A stretch of 10,376 bases of DNA from Actinomortierella ambigua (taxonomy: Eukaryota > Mortierellomycota > Mortierellomycetes > Mortierellales > Mortierellaceae): the NCBI GenBank assembly GCA_016098155.1, contig JAAAJB010000195.1, positions 1 through 10,376 of the forward strand, read 5' to 3'. This document shows, piece by piece, positions 7,977 through 10,376 of this stretch. Numbering within the stretch: the first letter of the stretch is position 1; each line of letters starts with the position of its first letter. The translations under genes and the position numbers were made by a program. The notes under the pieces were generated by a model, which saw only the letters and a list, made by a program, of their open reading frames with translations, was not told the DNA's origin and made no database searches.

Positions 7977-10268
7977 ATGCCTCCCCAGGATTCCCACGGA
8001 TTCTTCGCCGACCTTGCCGCGCCCTTCTGCGCCCTTGCCATCAAGCCCCATTTTGAGGCGCTCGATCACACCCAGAAGCTCTATGCTCATCATCTCTCGC
8101 GTGCATCGTTCGAGGGCACTCGCATCATCCTCCGTCAGACAACCCCTCATGCCGAGGACATTTACGACCTGATCATCGCCACCTTCTCCGCTGCCAATGC
8201 CCACAAGCTGACTGACATTGGCGCTCTCAAGGCTAAGAGCGGTGTCTCCGACGAGGATTTCGAGCATGTCCTCCAATACGCGGCCCAGTTCCTCAGCAAC
8301 CTGGCCAACTACAAGGTATGAATGAAGGCTGAATAATTCACGCGGGAACCGACGTGCGCGTATGTGTTCACGCGTGACAAGTGGCAAGTGGCAAAAGGAT
8401 CACTGAAACCCAAGAAGGCTGACGTGTTTATGTTTGTGTGTGTATGTGTACGTGTGCGCTTTCTTTTTTTCTTTTTCGCCTTGGTTTGTTGTCTGTTGCT
8501 CCCCCCCCCCTTCTCCACCATCATTTAGAGCTTTGGTGATTCCAAGTTTGTCCCACGCGCGTGTGCAGATGCTTTCGAAAAGGTCATTGCTGCTTCGGAG
8601 AATGCCCACCGTGCCCTGCCTTTGTGGAACAAGGTCAAGGCCGAGATCTACGAGCTGGAGCCCGAAGGTCGTCGCTTCCTCGGTTACCCCGATCAGGGCC
8701 ACGTCATCGGCTACTACTCGGAGAACTTCACCAAGAAGGACATCGACCTGGTTCAGGCTGCTCTGGAGGCCAACGACATCAGCTCTCTGAACACGCGTGC
8801 GTTCAAGCATGCTGACGGTACATACGAGGTCCGCGTCGCTTCTGCTCAAAAGGGTGGTGACAAGATTGTGCACCACAACGGCACCAACATCCGCTTGGTC
8901 TTTGGCGACTTTTCGGACGCGCTGACAAAGGTGTCCGACTCCTTCCGTGCTGCGCTGCCCAGCGTTGCCAACGAGCACGAGAAGAAGATGGTCGAGTCGT
9001 ATATCGAGACCTTTACGACGGGCTCGATCGAGGCCCACAAGGAGTCGCAGCGCGAGTGGATCCAGGACATTGGCCCTATGGTGGAGTCCAACATTGGCTT
9101 TGTCGAGACGTACCGTGATCCCGCTGGTCTCCGTGCCGAGTGGGAGGGTTTTGTGGCCATGGTCAACAAGGAGCAGACAGCCAAGTTTGAAAAGATGGTC
9201 CAGGCCGCACCAAAGTTCATCCCTCTGCTGCCCTGGGGCGCCGTCTACGAGAAGGACTCGTTCTTCAAGCCCGATTTCACGTCGCTCGAGGTGCTGTCGT
9301 TCGCGACAGGTGGTATCCCTGCTGGCATCAACATTCCCAACTATGATGACATTCGCCAGACCCTCGGCTTCAAGAACGTGTCGCTCGGCAACGTCCTGTC
9401 GGCCAAGGCCCCCAGCGAGAAGATTCCTTTCCTGACCAAGAAGGACTATGCGCTGTTTGAGAAGCTGCGCGGCCCTGCCTTTGAGGTCCAGGTCGGCATC
9501 CACGAGCTGCTCGGTCACGGCACGGGCAAGCTGCTGCAAGAGTTTGCCGACGGCACGTTCAACTTTGATCACAAGAACCCTCCCATCTCGCCCGTGACGG
9601 GTGAGGCCATCAAGACTTGGTACAAGCCCAACCAGACGTGGGGCTCGGTCTTTGGCGCCATCTCGTCGTCGTACGAGGAATGCCGTGCCGAGGCTGTGGG
9701 TCTGTACCTCAGCACGGACAAGGACATGCTCAAGATCTTTGGGCACACGGATGAGTCTGTTGAGGAGGGCATTGCGGACGATGTCATGTACATCAACTGG
9801 CTGATCATGGCGCGTGCCGGTCTGATTGCGCTCGAGTTTTACGACCCCGTCAAGGGCCACGGACAGGCGCACATGCGGGCGCGTTTCGCGCTGTTGAAGG
9901 CGATGATGGAGGTGCCGGGCTTTGTGACGATCGATCAGGCGGAGGATGGATCGAATGTGACGGTGACGCTGGAGCGGTCGTTGATCCGCACGAAGGGCAT
10001 GAAGGCGATTTCGGCGTTCTTGCAAAAGCTGCAGGTGTACAAGTCGACGGCGGATGTGGAGGCTGGTGCCAAGTTTTACAACGATGCGACGCACGTTGAG
10101 GACCACTGGCTCAAGACCCGTGAGATTGTTCTCAAGCACAAGCAGCCGCGCAAGGTCTTTGTCCAGGCCAACACCTTTGTTGGTGAGGGCAAGGACGATG
10201 TGCTGCTCAAGGAGTATGAGGCTTCGTCCCAGGGCATGATTGCCTCTTGGATCGAGCGTCAGGTCTAA
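7977..10268 (+). CDS. Dipeptidyl peptidase III (M49 zinc metallopeptidase)
   Basis: Two exons, 7977-8315 and 8529-10268, flank a 213-nt intron (GTATGA donor, TTTAG acceptor). They give 692 aa, against roughly 710-740 for yeast and human enzymes. DPP III removes dipeptides from the N-terminus of short peptides and is normally cytosolic. The M49 signature HELLGH is at residues 438-443 (two zinc-ligand His and the catalytic Glu), and the third-ligand motif EECRAE is at 496-501. Conserved ETYRDP carries Tyr308 (equivalent to human Tyr318) and GQAHMRAR carries His561 (human His568). The splice junction is within NYK|SFGDSKFVP, a conserved stretch, which confirms the intron. The N-terminus (FFADLAAPFCALAIKP) also fits the family. 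The start ATG follows a CT-rich leader. Codon use is strongly C/G-ending, suggesting good expression. All catalytic residues are present. Confidence 0.97.
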
Positions 10269-10269
10269 A
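10236..10269. repeat. Inverted repeat 1, left arm (DPP III C-terminal codons)
   Basis: This 34-nt segment covers the last ten DPP III codons and the stop. It is an exact reverse complement of 10316-10349, with 46 nt between the arms. Confidence 0.95.
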
Positions 10270-10292
10270 GAAGAAGAAAGAAAAGAAATTTA
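10265..10292. repeat. Inverted repeat 2, left arm (purine-rich 3' flank)
   Basis: This 28-nt purine-rich segment starts in the last DPP III codons (CTAAAG) and is an exact reverse complement of 10349-10376. It overlaps repeat 1 by 5 nt. Confidence 0.95.
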
Positions 10293-10315
10293 AGTTTGAC
10301 TGTTGCCCCCTCTTT

Positions 10316-10349
10316 TTTAGACCTGACGCTCGATCCAAGAGGCAATCAT
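10316..10349. repeat. Inverted repeat 1, right arm
   Basis: On the minus strand 10349-10317 reads MIASWIERQV and a stop, the exact C-terminus of DPP III. It is a fragment, not a gene: no coding sequence continues upstream of it. Confidence 0.95.
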
Positions 10350-10376
10350 AAATTTCTTTTCTTTCTTCTTCTTTAG
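10349..10376. repeat. Inverted repeat 2, right arm at the window end
   Basis: The final 28 nt of the window are the exact reverse complement of 10265-10292. They sit directly after the right arm of repeat 1, so the two copies keep the order of the originals although each is inverted. Confidence 0.95.

Noticed and set aside
8400..10139. 579-codon open frame antisense to DPP III exon 2
   Set aside because: It mirrors the DPP III coding frame. Strong C/G-ending codon bias removes stop codons from the opposite strand. The peptide is rich in Arg, Leu, Val and His with no domain, and it runs into the intron and its simple repeats.
10317..10349. Ten-codon minus-strand ORF identical to the DPP III C-terminus
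   Set aside because: It is the inverted copy within the edge repeat, with no upstream coding sequence, so it is neither a gene nor a second DPP III locus.

Overview
This is a eukaryotic nuclear window, most likely from an early-diverging filamentous fungus (Mucoromycota/Mortierellomycota type; the phylum is an inference). The support is spliced genes with GTAAGT/GTATGT donors, CTAAC/CTGAC branch sites and YAG acceptors, mostly short introns (106-163 nt), CT-rich 5' leaders and many simple repeats. Nothing looks bacterial, viral or transposon-derived.

Layout. Positions 1-59 hold the 5' 59 nt of a minus-strand tRNA-Phe(GAA) whose 3' end lies outside the window. About 1.5 kb without a recognisable gene follows; it contains a pair of CACGTG motifs spaced exactly 20 bp and a perfect 11-bp hairpin. 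A putative minus-strand gene (1569-2199) encodes a small protein with a signal peptide-like start. It is divergent from the main plus-strand gene, and each has its own TATA box (2471-2477 on minus, 2920-2926 on plus).

The plus-strand gene at 3078-6830 is an RCC2/TD-60-like seven-bladed RCC1 propeller joined to a complete C-terminal C4HC3 PHD finger and a basic/acidic nuclear-type tail. I reconstructed 11 exons and 10 introns, including exons of 27, 48, 52 and 53 nt. The spliced frame is 1647 nt (548 aa plus stop) and every junction keeps phase.

A short plus-strand exon or ORF (6956-7252) encodes an Arg-rich, acid-free N-terminus like a mitochondrial presequence. The last gene (7977-10268) is a complete dipeptidyl peptidase III (M49 metallopeptidase), 692 aa in two exons, with HELLGH and EECRAE zinc motifs, a CCAAT box and a TATA-like element.

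The window ends in an odd structure. The last 58-61 nt are reverse-complement copies of the DPP III C-terminal codons and of its 3' flank, but in an order that a simple hairpin cannot produce. It is probably a contig-end artefact.

The genes show no common pathway. They are neighbours: one tRNA, one candidate secreted protein, one candidate chromatin/mitotic regulator, one possible mitochondrial leader and one peptidase. I see no obvious defence, toxin or mobile system. The most distinctive items are the RCC2-PHD fusion, the possible mitochondrial leader exon for DPP III and the rearranged inverted repeat at the right edge.
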